DNA of 64,000 bases from Ciona savignyi (Eukaryota; Chordata; Ascidiacea; Phlebobranchia; Cionidae), in NCBI GenBank assembly GCA_000149265.1, contig CH003275.1:1937994-2001993 (forward strand). Reading direction: 5' to 3'. The notes under the pieces are model-generated. The model saw only the letters and a program-made list of their open reading frames with translations, searched no databases and was not told where the DNA came from. The translations under genes were made by a program, and so were the position numbers. This document shows, one piece after another, positions 1-11,323 of this stretch (its first letter is position 1; each line of letters opens with the position of its first letter).

Positions 1-72
1 GAAACAACAGCAAGTGCAAACTGAACCTTGTCCTGTACTGCACTGGGTCGGATTCCAAGCAGGTCTTCTGTT
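1..72 (-). CDS. Candidate internal exon cut by the window edge
   Basis: On the minus strand a pyrimidine-containing stretch ending in TTGTGTTGCAG precedes an interval open in all three frames up to the window edge. One frame begins TEDLLGIRPSAV and looks like ordinary protein. The frame compatible with the neighbouring secreted gene (phase 0) is Cys-rich, reading about CSTGQGSVCTCCC. It could therefore be the third exon of the gene at 1470-1665 or part of another gene. The frame cannot be decided without the next exon. Confidence 0.3.
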
Positions 73-1469
73 CTGCAACACAAAATTGGTTAAATAATTT
101 ATTACGTAATTTATTAGCTTAGTATAGTTTATTTAATTCATGAGTTTTACTTGGTGTGTATTGATGGGATACTCGTTTTGAAATAAAAGGACAACACGCC
201 ATCACTTTGCCATAGTGGGCTTAACCGAACCAGTCCGTGTATAATTTTAGATAGAAACAGTATTTTAGTTTTTTTCCCTTAAAGTGCAATGTATATAGCC
301 TATTAGATAAAAGAGTCACCGGCAAGTCTTTTAATATCACAGCCGTTCAAGGCAAGATGTGTTGCCTGTGACTAATAATGGTCCCAGGTCGTTGCCCTAA
401 AGGCCGGAGCAACACACTAGGTTATACTGTAGATTAGAGTTGTTTCTTATTTCACTATAGTAACCGTTTTCTCGCGCCCCACTTAAGATAACAAATATAA
501 GTTTCTCATATCGGAAACGTCTTTGTTTATTGGCCCTTATTCTTAGCTGGGTATTTCTTGACAAAACATTTTGTTTATTTATAACTTATTACCTGAGCCT
601 TGTTATTCATACATGCGTTCCGCTGCTTGCATTCTTTCGTGATTCGAATTCCTTGGGGGTCGCTTCGAATTTGTGTTTGGCAGGATTTCTGTAAATAGGT
701 ATTTTGTTTATAAATTATATAATTATTTTTTTATTATGAAAAAGATATTTTGAAGCTTGAAACTTGTTTTTTCCGCTATACAAAAGTATCGTTTAATATC
801 GTGAAGCGACGTTGGATTATATAAATTGAAAGAAGAATATTGTGCAAAAACCCGCAAATTTGTATTTCTCGATTCATAAACAAATGTAAATATGTAAAAA
901 TCAGTCAAAATGCGATACATATTTAGCACAATCTAACACATAATCAGACCACAGACCAGAACCGGCCCTCGGTAATTGTTTGCTACTCTGCCAAATTAAC
1001 TCATTTGTTCAGATTCTCGATAAATCAGACTATTTACTTTGAGATAGTCGCTCGCATGCCTAGTTTGGTAATCACCTATCTTAAAAATGTATGTAGTTAC
1101 TTATCCCAAGTTGTGTTAGGAAAATATAAATTACAGGTGCCGTTACTCCAGAAAAAGTGTGTTTTGATACAAGCACGTCTTTTTTATCATTTTATTAAGT
1201 TTAGTTTAATTTATTTTTTTCAACGATGAAAACATAAAGCAGGACTATTGATAAAAAATTGGAAAACGGTAAAAAATGACAAAACGACAGTCGTTAGAAC
1301 ACGTCTAAAAAGCAATACATTTTTAAAATTCGGTATATTAGAAGTGGCTAAACCCAATTAGACGTGACCGCTATAACCAAGTTACCGGTCAGTAAAGAAT
1401 TTTTTTCCATATTTACCTGCTTAAGTAACATTGAACTGGATACTAGCAATTTAACACATGATAATTTAC

Positions 1470-1665
1470 CTGGTTTCTGCCACAGAGCCTGACCCGACCT
1501 TGTCTTTGACATTGTGCGATGGTCCTTGCGTTTTGACATGTCAGACACAGCAGTCCTAAACATAAAATAATCAGTTTTCACGTGTACAGTATAAGCTTGT
1601 TACATCTTACCTTCGGCCACTGTTGCGATCAAAACTATGGACGCAAAGCAAAGTACAAGCTTCAT
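1470..1665 (-). CDS. Small secreted Cys-rich protein, possibly Ly6/uPAR-like, 5' exons only
   Basis: Exon 1 (1665 down to 1611) starts MKLVLCFASIVLIATVAE, a textbook signal peptide, and ends in phase 1 at a GTAAG donor. Exon 2 (1555 down to 1470) follows a TTTATGTTTAG acceptor and keeps the frame, giving GLLCLTCQNARTIAQCQRQG and then RVRLCGRNQ before a GTAAAT donor in phase 0. Spacing C-x2-C-x8-C-x8-C directly after the signal peptide resembles the first half of a Ly6/uPAR (three-finger) domain, though several small secreted families fit. A candidate third exon (1416 down to 1348) closes the frame but adds no cysteine, so the true 3' end may lie further left, perhaps at 1-72. A TATA box lies about 50 bp upstream. 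Signal peptide and splice phases are seen; the family name is inference. Confidence 0.5.
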
Positions 1666-1714
1666 TGTATGGACGTGTTAATTTTCGTCTGCACATATAA
1701 ACTCTGCTGCAGTA

Positions 1715-1722
1715 TATTTATA
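1715..1722 (-). promoter_or_regulatory. TATA box of the small secreted-protein gene
   Basis: On the minus strand the sequence GCTATAAATACTGC-like core (TATAAATA) lies 50 bp upstream of the ATG at 1665. This leaves room for a transcription start about 30 bp downstream and a short 5' leader. It is the clearest TATA box seen next to a start codon in the window. Confidence 0.55.
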
Positions 1723-3249
1723 GCCACATAGTCGCAAAATGCTTTTGTATATATATGTATATATGTTACGTTATCCTTACTTCGTGCAATCGTAAGTCAG
1801 TTTCCAACGATAGTGACTGATGACCGGGAAATGTTATTCGACAGACTTGTTCCATATATGCACGGAAATCGTTTCACGGTTTCAAGTCATTGCTAATGGT
1901 CGTGATTCTTTTGATATGCCCTAATGCTCTTCATGGTAAAATGCTACACGGTTTATAATGAAAATACGCCACGAATAACACTTTAGCGGTACATGATTTT
2001 ATATAATATACACATTTAGATATCCAGACTATTTCCGGACAATGGTAAGTAGAACAAGTGCAACAATTGCATTAAAACCCTCATTCTTTGTCTTTTCCCC
2101 GAGCATCAAATAGCATGTCAATATTAACATAAATAGTCTTAAGGCTGCAGATTCAACCACTGCCGAATATTTTACCATTAAATTAAATCCAAAAAGAATA
2201 GTTGCAACGATCTTTAAAATGTTAGGCGTTGTTAAAGAAAAAGTTAGGCGTAAAGATAAACACAAAGACTCGGTCAAGTAACCAGGTTTTATTTGATTTT
2301 TGATTTTACTGTTAGGACGCATGTTTTTTTGGCTGATTTGGCGCCGATAATTTTTGATAGCCGATATTTCGGAAATGGAAGTGTAAAAATAAACTATAAC
2401 AATTATTTGGCTAAACTGCTATAACAAGATTTCGACTGTGTTTTATTTGCCGTGTTTTTTGGACTACTAGATTATTATGTTGTACTAAAGCTTAAAGCAC
2501 GACTTAATCATATAAACACAATGCCACGGCTCTGTTAACACAGCGATGGGTGCGTCAAAAGACAAGCGTCTATATAATAACTTTTTTGTGTGCAAACTTT
2601 TTCACGTTTTATCATTCAAAAGGATAAAACATGAATACCCCCAATATTTATTAGTATAATAATTTAACTCCAATACAAAAATATGTATCACACATCGGTT
2701 TAATAGACTGAGATTGGGTAGGTAGAAAAGGTGATCAACTGGGAAAATCACGTTCTCATTGCTCGTTAAAATTCGGTTCGAATCTTTTAGTAACCGTTTT
2801 AACTCTACGTAGTTTTTTCACATCTTTCTTCTTTTATTATAAATAATCACTCTAAATTTTATTACTGTAAGAAAGGTAAGAAGAATGCTAAACATAAAAA
2901 TCTTATTTTCATAAAAACTTTCGAGCTCTGCGAAGTGGTATTTTGGCATATTTCAAACCGGCGTTTTGTGACGTCATTATTAACGTGTCGCAGTTAATGC
3001 AGTGCAAAGGAGAGTTAGAATAGATCACCATAACAAGCTAGTTGCATGTTGATGTATTTGATGTATGTCATCCGACACATATCCATGTCCTTACATAAAA
3101 TCTTCTTTGTTTGTATTACGTAAACCTAATTAACATATTGCAAATACATAAAGTTCTTTATTTTTAACTCGCACCTGAGCCTGAATGTTAATAAACAGGC
3201 TTAGGGCCTTAGGCTTGTCAGTGACGGTTACAATATATGTTGATCTAAC
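1723..3249. other. Intergenic region between two divergent genes
   Basis: About 1.5 kb separates the minus-strand secreted gene from the plus-strand OST3/OST6 gene. It is AT-rich with a short TATATG microsatellite near 1747-1765. The open frame at 2029-2322 (minus) has no signal, domain or splice context. Promoters for both neighbours presumably lie here, but no specific element beyond the TATA box can be named. Confidence 0.4.
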
Positions 3250-3266
3250 AATCTTTTAAATTTTAG
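3250..3266 (+). promoter_or_regulatory. Possible trans-splice or 5'-UTR splice acceptor
   Basis: A T-rich tract ending ATCTTTTAAATTTTAG stops only 11 bases before the OST3/OST6 start codon at 3278. In tunicates many mRNAs receive a short spliced leader at such outron acceptors. A conventional 5'-UTR intron would look identical, so the assignment is an inference. Confidence 0.4.
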
Positions 3267-3277
3267 ATAAGAAAGCA

Positions 3278-6200
3278 ATGAGATTTATACTAATTTCTGC
3301 ACTTTTGGTCGTGTTTGCTACTGTGTGCAGTTGCAAAACCAAACAGGTAGGCATAACACCTTACTGGAAAGTTCGTATGATGCGCCGGATATATCTGGCG
3401 TTGCCCACGGACTACTTTTTCGGGTATTGGCGCAGAAAACTCCAAAAATCTGGCGTGGCGTGATTACACTTCCTTTCATTTATGTCAGTATTTTTTATAC
3501 TTCAAGCTTTATATTTCAAAGTTTTAATTGAAAATGAGGCAACTTTTTTCGTGGTGGCCCAAATTAGTATTGCTGGCATGGCGCAAAATTTAGGTTAAAA
3601 AATGTTGGCGCAAAAATCCCGCTCACAGAAAATGAACTTTCCAATAGGGGCATCATGCTTCAACTTTAAATTCCATCGTAATTAAAATAACATACTGTTC
3701 TATAAGCTACATTTTTACAGGAAATACTAGAAGACAAAGTGAAGCAACTTACAGAATGGAGCAACCGTAGAACTGTCATTCAAATGAACACCAACAAGTT
3801 CTCAACCTATGTCAAGTAAGTCCAATATTCTTATATATTTGTTATTTATATACAGAGACAACTTGTTAATGGTCATCACCATGCTTGTTCTCTGGACAAG
3901 ACACTTAACAGATTCAGTAGACTCTGATTACGGAGTACAGTAATAATTTAATAAGAAAACAGGTCTGGCAATGCTTAAGCTGCTGTTATTTGTAGCCACC
4001 TTTAAAAACATAAGCGTTTATGAATCCACGTTAAAAAACATAAGCATTTACGAATCCACATTTAAAAACATAAGCATTTACGAATTCACGTTAAAAAATA
4101 TAAGCATTTACGAATCCACATTTAAAAACATAAGCATTTACGAATTCACAATTAAAAACATAAGCATTTACATATCCAGGACAAAGCCAAGAAACTACTC
4201 AACGATTGTCATGTTCACGGCATTGGACTCCAAGCGTGGTTGCAGTGTGTGCAGGGAGGCAAACGATGAATTCACGATTCTGGCAAACTCATACAGATTC
4301 TCCCCGGCATATTCCAACTCTTTATTTTTTGTCATGGTCGATTTTGATGATGGCTCAGAGGTCTTTCAATCGGTAATTTTGTGCTACTAGGCTTAGTGTC
4401 TTGAGAATTAGCCGGTACCTCTGAATACAACAGGATCACTTGGATCGCATTAATGTTAGGGTTGGGGTTAAAGTTAGTTCTGGGGTTGAGATTAGTGTTT
4501 GGGACAGGGTTAGAATTACTTTCCATAGCAATCTAAGTGATCCAAGCGCTCCAAGCAATCCTGTAGTATTTAGAGGCACCCAGAATTGGCTGGTAAGAAG
4601 CATGTAGGACTGTCAGCTTAAAAGGATGTGGGATGAAAACTATAGCAATGTCTCTTATATATATACAACATGCTGCATTATATTTGATAACACAACTAGA
4701 CAGAAGTTAACATGAAGATTATAATACATTAATTCTAGCTAAGATTGATCTCACCACCTTTCAGCTATGAATGCAATGTACTATAAATTAACAAAGTTTC
4801 TAGATACATTTAGGATTTGATTCACTTTTCAGCTTGGACTAAATTCTGCACCAGCATTTATGCATTTCCCAGCGAAAGGCAAAAGAAAGGGTGCCGACAC
4901 ATATGATATACAGAGACTTGGCTTTCATGCTGACAACCTCGCTAAATGGATGTCAGAACGTACTGAAGTGGTGGTAAGTTGTTTATGTCCAATTTTTTTT
5001 ATTTGGGAATATTATGTCTCATAAAACGTCGATATGGAGAATTTGACCCTAGGTACACTACACTAGTTAGACTGTCTTATGATAACCATCAACAAATCAT
5101 TTAATGCAAATTGGCCACCTATCAGGAAGTTAATTGGATGTTATTGTCAAGTCACATGAAGTGCTGCCATGTGTATGACTTAACACAGGTATTTGTTACC
5201 AAAATGGGTGAACATCAAGCAGCAAACTTTTAAAGCAATATGCTCATTGGGTTTAGTTGGTGGTTTTGATGTATCAAAACCTTAATTCTGTCCATCCTAC
5301 TTTAAATGGTATAAACAACTACACACTAGTGTGTGGTTGATTACTAGGAAATCTGACTGCGAATGGGGATAGGAACAATAATTGCTATATTTAAAGCTGT
5401 GACAATTACAATCGCTAAACTAAACTATAACACATTTAAGAGATCACCTTGTGCCAACAATTAATTAGAATGCTCGATATATTGTTCAATATTACATATT
5501 ACATTTTTTAAACAATTTTATATCCACACAATCTAACAATGCAAGTAAATTCATTAACATCTAAAAGACAAAATAAAAAAATCCACTTTTAACTATTACG
5601 AACTAATCACTTACTGACGTACATATGTTTCAGGTCCGTATATTCAGACCACCAAACTACACTGGAACTGTTGTGTTGGTTCTGCTGTTCTCCCTAGCTG
5701 GTGGCCTTCTCTATGTTAGAAGGAACAGCTTGGAATTCTTTTATAACAAGACATTTTGGAGCATAGTTTCAATTGTAAGTATTGTATACTAATACCAGTT
5801 TCTGTGTGTTAACTACGAGTGCATTTAAGGTTGCTTGTGGTAACCTGTCTTATGGAGGTTTTGTAATTAAAATTGGTCCAGTATTAATTTATTTGCATGT
5901 GTTTTTGGGAAGATTTGTAAACAGTAGGTTTGTGGTACAGAAATATATGAATTAACTAATAGTTTACTTCCATTAGAAATTGGTTTTTACATTTTTGACA
6001 CATGTCATAGATTTGGGTTGGTCTAAGTGATTATGTCTGTTTACCTTTTAGGTTTGGTTAAATTGATTATGTGTTGGTTAGTTACCTTTTAATTTTGTTT
6101 TTTTTTAATTTCTTCGGTGCTCTATTACATTCTATTATGAACGCAAGCACTTTTTTGCATGTGGCACTTTAAAGATACCGGTTGGTTAAAAAAGTCAGCC

Positions 6201-7175
6201 TTTCGTTACCAACACAACATACACCCATACCTTCATTAGAATCACCGAAAGTGATATGTACCTTTTACGCACAATGTTACTTTAAAACTTAAGGGACTTC
6301 AGCTCCCAGCCAAATATGTTATCACTCAGGCAACTACTGGAAAAATGTCACTAATGGGTCACTTAAAATTTATTGTTTTATTTCAGTTCATAGTTCTAGC
6401 GATGACATCGGGGCAAATGTGGAACCACATACGAGGTCCTCCATATTACCACAGGAACCCGCAGAATGGTGCTATACACTACATTCATGGCAGCAGTCAA
6501 GGGCAACTGGTGGCAGAGACACACATCATTATGCTAATTCATGGAGCTATTGTAGCAGGATTTATAATGTTGAATGAGGCACATCACCCAAAAGCTGATA
6601 TATCAAAACGTAGAGGTAACGATTTAGTTTAAAATTGTATTTTTTGCACTTTGTAACATTTAAACATTTTACTACATGATAACCCAATAATACCTGATAA
6701 GCTATGCCTATATTAAGCACAATACACTGTTTTACATATTTAATGGCAAACATATTTTATCCAATTGTGAACCAGTCAGCTGCCTTTTTTAAGTAGAACC
6801 TGACTGCTTTTAACATGTCCTTGGTCAAGGCATTGCATTACCTAGATTCAGTGGATTATATAGTTTGGATCAAGTGTTTTATTCGAGATACAATACAGCA
6901 AATGGTTTGGCAACCCCAAAGGAGCAAATTCCATATAAACTGCATTTGTCACACCGACTGATAAAATATTAATGCTATCAGACAGGTATTACTACACCTA
7001 CAAAGACATTTATTGCACAAAGAAGCTACTGTGGTGCATTTATTTACATATTTTTGATTTTCTTGCAGTTATGGCTATTGGAGGACTTGTCTTGGTTGCT
7101 TTCTTTCTCAGCTTACTCATGTCCATTTTCCGACAAAAGTACCAAGGCTATCCCTACAGCTTCCTTCTGCGTTGA
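3278..7175 (+). CDS. tusc3/magt1: Oligosaccharyltransferase OST3/OST6 subunit (TUSC3/MAGT1 family)
   Basis: The ER-membrane oxidoreductase subunit of STT3B-type oligosaccharyltransferase, which assists N-glycosylation near cysteines; vertebrate relatives also affect magnesium transport. Exons: 3278-3346, 3721-3815, 4180-4372, 4833-4973, 5634-5774, 6387-6615, 7069-7175. All junctions are GT-AG and in phase, giving 324 residues (human about 335-348). Residues 1-19 are a signal peptide ([19 protein letters not shown]). The luminal thioredoxin-like domain covers about 20-180, with the CxxC redox pair seen as GCSVCREAN in exon 3. [20 protein letters not shown] starts the first of four membrane segments; [20 protein letters not shown] and [15 protein letters not shown] are family signatures. 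It ends [11 protein letters not shown], a conserved C-terminus. The poly(A) signal is at 7603. A 30-bp minisatellite abuts exon 3 and a MITE sits in intron 1. Identity is certain at family level; which vertebrate paralogue is closer is not decided. Confidence 0.96.
3361..3650 (-). mobile_element. MITE-like element in OST3 intron 1
   Basis: A roughly 290-bp block begins ACTGGAAAGTTCG and ends with the near reverse complement GAACTTTCCAAT. Its reverse complement matches 16773-17054 along its whole length, including GTGTAATCACGCCACGCC and AGTAGTCCGTG. Two copies with inverted ends indicate a non-autonomous DNA transposon. No clear target duplication is visible here. Confidence 0.55.
4001..4180 (+). 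repeat. 30-bp minisatellite containing the exon 3 acceptor
   Basis: Six head-to-tail 30-bp units of the form TTTAAAAACATAAGCATTTA plus CGAATYCACR run from 4001 to 4180. Unit six has diverged at its end to CATATCCAGG, and its AG is the splice acceptor for OST3 exon 3 (exon starts at 4180). Each unit is ten codons without a stop in the exon 3 frame, reading [10 protein letters not shown] repeatedly, and an upstream ATG at 3971 is in the same frame. Confidence 0.9.
4403..4585. repeat. Fold-back repeat with a telomere-like core
   Basis: Arms of about 35 bp (GTACCTCTGAATACAACAGG at about 4413 and its approximate reverse complement ending near 4583) flank a G/T-rich core, GTTAGGGTTGGGGTT, followed by GTTAGTTCTGGGGTTG. 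The core recurs at 7740-7772 and 9358-9418, where the flanking arms are different. Confidence 0.6.
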
Positions 7176-7602
7176 GCTGTCTCCACAAGAACAACAATTT
7201 TGGACTCATTTTATAGACAGTTCCGTTTGAGTTTAGTTAAAGGCTGTGAAATGCTGTTTAGTTTTTATGATTTAAATCCGTATTTACGTCATAATATGGA
7301 TATGGAAATTTAAGAGCAAGTTTTCGTTGTCTATTCCAGCACAATATAGCTTTTGGTGGGTTCTAATATTTCTAGCATGTTTAAACGGCGCTGGCGTTTT
7401 ACCACACCGTATAAAAACTTTAATATCCAGAGTCTAAAAATTATTCAATTATACAGCTTTTCTGATATCGATTCCTAGAATTTTTTAAACCCACATTTTC
7501 TGGTTTTTAATTAGGTTGTGCAATAGGTGTTGCAGTTGAAAACTTAATTAAAACATGTTACACTAGAAAATCTGTATTTGTACCGTTCTGCACGTCATGG
7601 TT

Positions 7603-7608
7603 AATAAA
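7603..7608 (+). terminator. Poly(A) signal of the OST3/OST6 gene
   Basis: AATAAA lies 428 bp after the stop codon, with an A-run about 30 bp further on. No better hexamer was seen closer to the stop on this strand. Confidence 0.6.
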
Positions 7609-7669
7609 GCAACACGATTAAAGCTGTGTAATACAAAAAAAAAAATTCTTTGGAACCGAAGTCCGTAAA

Positions 7670-7775
7670 TTATCGGGGAAACTAAGAGGATTAGGCGGAA
7701 AGGAGGGAAACTGCACACTTAATAAAAACTTTTAAACTTGAGGTTGGAGTTGGGGTTAGTTTTGGGCTTGCCAAT
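7670..7775. repeat. Partial copy of the telomere-like core repeat
   Basis: GGGGAAACTAAGAGG and AGGAGGGAAACTGCAC form a left arm like that at 9281, followed by GGTTGGAGTTGGGGTTAG. The right arm is absent, so this looks like a truncated copy. Confidence 0.5.
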
Positions 7776-8087
7776 ATCAATTATATTTCAGGTGAATAAC
7801 TTGCTACTGTTGGAAGTTAAATCTTAAGTTTTTAGAGAAGAAATTACAAGACCTTACTTAATGTGCAAGGAGCACTTCGGTAAACAAATTAACGGCAACT
7901 ATGGTAATAATCGTAAACTAAAGTAATAGTTCGGTGAAATGCAATGTCAGCGTAAGTGCCGGTACCAACACTAACTTGTCACATGTTGAAATCTTCTCGC
8001 TGCAAACTTTTTATTGGTGGAGTTAAACCCTCAGTAAAACTGATTTAACTTGATTCACACCAGGTTCATATTTACTATATCCGTGTG

Positions 8088-8330
8088 GTAGGATAGGAAA
8101 TTCATATTTATCCCCGTGATTGGGAAAACCATGTGGGTTAACACATGGACAATGGCCAGATCACCTCGCGCCCACCGTCGGGTTACCGGAGCTATTACTA
8201 GAGTGTGTTGCGTATGATTCATACGTTCCTTCAATTTAGTAGACCCATCAATAATCTGAGTTCAGGCAATTTTCGATAAGTGTCTTGCCCAAGGACACAA
8301 ACCGACTAGCTAGCGACTAGTAATCGGGTT
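8088..8330 (-). mobile_element. SINE copy, reverse orientation, lacking its tRNA-like head
   Basis: Starts with the reverse-complemented tail GGTAGGATAGG, continues through AGATCACCTCGCGCCCACCG and TCGGGTTACCGGAGCTATTA, and ends at CCGACTAGCTAGCGACTAG. It is aligned by eye with the fuller copies at 15331 and 54381. Confidence 0.7.
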
Positions 8331-8538
8331 AAAAGATTTAAAAATGGTATCTTTTTTGGTCCAAATTTCCTCAGTCCAAATTTTGTGATAAATACAGCCC
8401 AGGCGAAATATCCTAGTCACAAGCGTATTTCGGTAGAAAGGAGTTAACCCGACGGTGGACGCGAGGTGATCTGACAATTGCATGTGTGTTAAACCCCTTG
8501 GCCGACCAGCAAGACAGGTTGAGTCAATTGTTCTATAG

Positions 8539-9009
8539 CAGCGGTTCCCAAACTTTTTTTGTTTGCGGCGCCTTTTGTAAACTTATTAAACCTTGCGGCT
8601 CCCTCATAAAGCCAAAATTTCCTCATAAAGCCAATACTGCATGTATTGTATATTGTATATCCAGACTATAGCATGCATTTGGATAACCATTCAAACTCTT
8701 TAAAACTATTCACTAAACTACTAAAGTGACGAACACTCAATTAATGCAAAACAGTTATTTGACAAACCATTATTCGAAAACAATGCCATGTTAGTGAGCA
8801 AATAGTGGCAGATAACACCGAACAATGGATTTTACAAGTAAAACGAATGCTGTATGCCAGTGTATGGGGTTGCACACCAGGCTTAAACATCTCCAATTAA
8901 CGTTTTACTGGTGTAACACCCATGTACTGTTTTTTTTTGTGAAAAAAAAAATAAATGCAGCAACTTCCGCATGCTTTCTATGCCGCGGCGCCCAGTTTGG
9001 GAACCGCTG
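8539..9009. mobile_element. hAT-like MITE with 8-bp target duplication
   Basis: 471 bp bounded by CAGCGGTTCCCAAACT and its reverse complement AGTTTGGGAACCGCTG. Both sides carry TTCTATAG (8531-8538 and 9010-9017), the 8-bp duplication expected of hAT transposition. No transposase is encoded, so it is non-autonomous. It sits in older SINE debris. Confidence 0.85.
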
Positions 9010-9017
9010 TTCTATAG

Positions 9018-9106
9018 GATATTCCGGTTTATCCCCGCTGGGTTCAGGCAATGTTCGCTAGCCCCTTTCCTAAGTACACAACCGACTAGCTAGCGACCAG
9101 TTTCAC
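9018..9106 (-). mobile_element. Internally deleted SINE fragment
   Basis: The tail-side GGATATTCCGGTTTATCCCC is joined directly to GCTGGGTTCAGGCAATG and CCGACTAGCTAGCGACCAG, so the middle of the SINE is missing. A separate plus-oriented SINE scrap (GACGGTGGACGCGAGGTGAT) lies at about 8448-8505. Confidence 0.6.
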
Positions 9107-9280
9107 TACTCGGGGACATAAATACCAGAGACATCATCATCAACTCATGCCCGGAGTCGGGTTGCAAGGGTATGTCTAGCCTTTTTTGATTGCAATTTTA
9201 AATGCGTGTTTTAGAATACAGTGGTTGAAGCAACAACTGTGAAGTGTGTTGTCCGGTGACACAAACAGCTCATACAAATG

Positions 9281-9482
9281 GGGAAACTAAAAGGAGGGAA
9301 AGCGGGTAGGGAAAACTGCACAATAAAATAAATATTAGGCCATTATAGTTAGTTTTAAACATGGGGTTGGAGTTAGGGTTAGTTCTGGGGTTGAAATTGG
9401 TGTTTAGAAATGGGTTAAAATTAATTTCCAGAGTTTTGGTGGGGAGTTTCCCTCCTACTCTCCTTCCCTTTTAAATTTCCCA
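9281..9482. repeat. Fold-back repeat with a telomere-like core
   Basis: Left arm GGGAAACTAAAAGGAGGGAA and right arm CTCCTTCCCTTTTAAATTTC are approximate inverted repeats. Between them lies GGGGTTGGAGTTAGGGTTAG and then TTCTGGGGTTGAAATTGGTG. It shares its core with 4403-4585 and both core and left arm with 7670-7775. Confidence 0.6.
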
Positions 9483-10667
9483 TAAAAATGTATTTGGTGG
9501 ATGGTCGATGACAAACCCGGCTTAGGCCTACCCATTAAAAATATGAAATTATCAAATACTTCATTTTTAAATAGTATCTCGCGCTTTCGCTTGTAGAAGA
9601 CGTCGATCTACCTAATTTAAATAAAACAGTTGTCTCTAAAAAAACTTTGCCTGCAATTTATTGAACACAAACACAGTTGTTAATTAGTTTGCACAAAATT
9701 CGGTATCTGTATGCCCGTATGTGTGTGTGTGCATAACAAAAACAATAAGCACTCAAAAGTAATGTGCGACTTAGCGGAACAAAACTCGCCACAAACGGCT
9801 CTCACACACAAACCAAAACCACTCTACCAAAACTCACAGAAAAATTAAAATTTACAGACTTTGCACTCACAGAAAAAACAATGCGACTGGGAACATTAGT
9901 TTGAAACCTACTGCAGAGATAGTAGCGGTAATTAACTTGTTCTTCTAAACTCCATAATGCTGACTTAACCAGCTTATTAGGTGCATAGAATATTGGCAGT
10001 CAAAAGTGGGAGTTATGAATCTCTGCGATCTGTTTTAAGCTTCGAAGTTACAGTAACACATTTTACACATTTGTAATAAACGAACACTCGCACAATTTCT
10101 CAAACTGCTGAAGACACACAAACAAAATTGCGCAATGTCATTTTTGTCATCAGAAAAAGGCCGCAGAGCCACCAATTCTGTGCAAGTCGGTATAAACGCG
10201 GGCTTTTAAGTTTTAAAGTGTCTGAGTGGTAGGGAACAGTGAAGTTTCAACTCAAATCTCCATGTCGAATTGCTCCTCATCCTTGTGGGTATCTGTAGCG
10301 GATAAGATTGCGCACTCATCGCCAGTTTCACATTAAAATACGATAATAAACCTATGTAAGTGAGCCACCTATGCCACTTTGGTCTGCTAATTTGAAGAGC
10401 TAACAAAAACACATTTTGGAAACATTACGCATGTTGAACGGTGGCACACTTATTAAGGTATTTTTACATATAGACAAATTAAATTGGGTTAGTACACTTT
10501 AATGTTATAGGCAAGGCAACATGCTAGTAAAAAGGTTAGATGTCACACAAATTCACAGGAAAACATGCAGTAGAGAAGGTGCTGGCTAAAACACATAGTG
10601 AGTAAATGAACTGAAATCTGTGTCCTGAACTTCATGCTCAAACTAGTGTCGGTGAGGCAAACTTTTC

Positions 10668-11323
10668 TTACGGGACAATGTTTGAATTTTCATCCACCAC
10701 CTTCGATTTGTCGCTATAGCAGGGCAGATGGCCGTAAGCGGGACATACAGGGTAACCTTGTTGTGCAAATTGCGACATGAACAGCTGCTGAATTGGTTCG
10801 CAAAGGTTTTCAACAGATGTGTGCTGAAGTGGCACACCTCTCCCTCTGCCTCTCATCGCAAAGTTTACTGCGGCACCTTGGGATTGGCTTGCATTCGGAA
10901 AGGGTTGGTTCGACTGAGTGAAAGCGTGAGTGATGGCTTGGTTTACCTTCATTCGACGCCATGATGTCAACTGGCTCATAGGGTAAGGCTTATTGCTTTG
11001 TGGTAGCATTGGCATGCCGTTCATCTGCCAAAGACCATCCCCTGCGTTATTTTGCAAGTTGTTGTTGCTGTCATAAAACTGAGCCTGCGGAGATCGTGGT
11101 GGGGGTGGGTAGCTTATATAATCAGGTGGCACCATTGGGTTGACATTTTGACCAACTGGGCCTGAGATTGTATAGACGAGATTAGGGTCGAGAGCTTTGT
11201 CTAGCATTGCCTGTCTCTGCTGCTGAAGACTACGCTGCCTGTATTGCTGTAAGGGACCATTTGCTGGACAGGGATGGAAAGCAGGGACGTGGGGGCCATG
11301 CATGCTCCAATTTGGCAAGATAC
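10668..11323 (-). CDS. Pro/Gln/Asn-rich terminal exon, probably of the 4E-BP gene
   Basis: A 656-nt exon follows a clean acceptor (CTGCATGTGCAG) in phase 1, matching the 4E-BP exon 3 donor (GGAG then GTATGT), and ends [10 protein letters not shown] at a TAA. The 217 residues are low in complexity: a Gln/Arg stretch (RSLQQQRQ), Pro-Tyr segments ([13 protein letters not shown]), Asn runs ([11 protein letters not shown]), an RGRGRG box and [11 protein letters not shown]. The composition resembles disordered tails of RNA-granule proteins, but I recognise no homologue. The open frame also continues upstream of the acceptor, so a separate gene whose 5' exons I missed remains possible. Phase agreement alone has a one-in-three chance. 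Confidence 0.55.

Noticed and set aside
2029-2322. 97-codon minus-strand frame in the intergenic region
   Set aside because: Hydrophobic, AT-driven composition, no signal-peptide pattern, no splice context.
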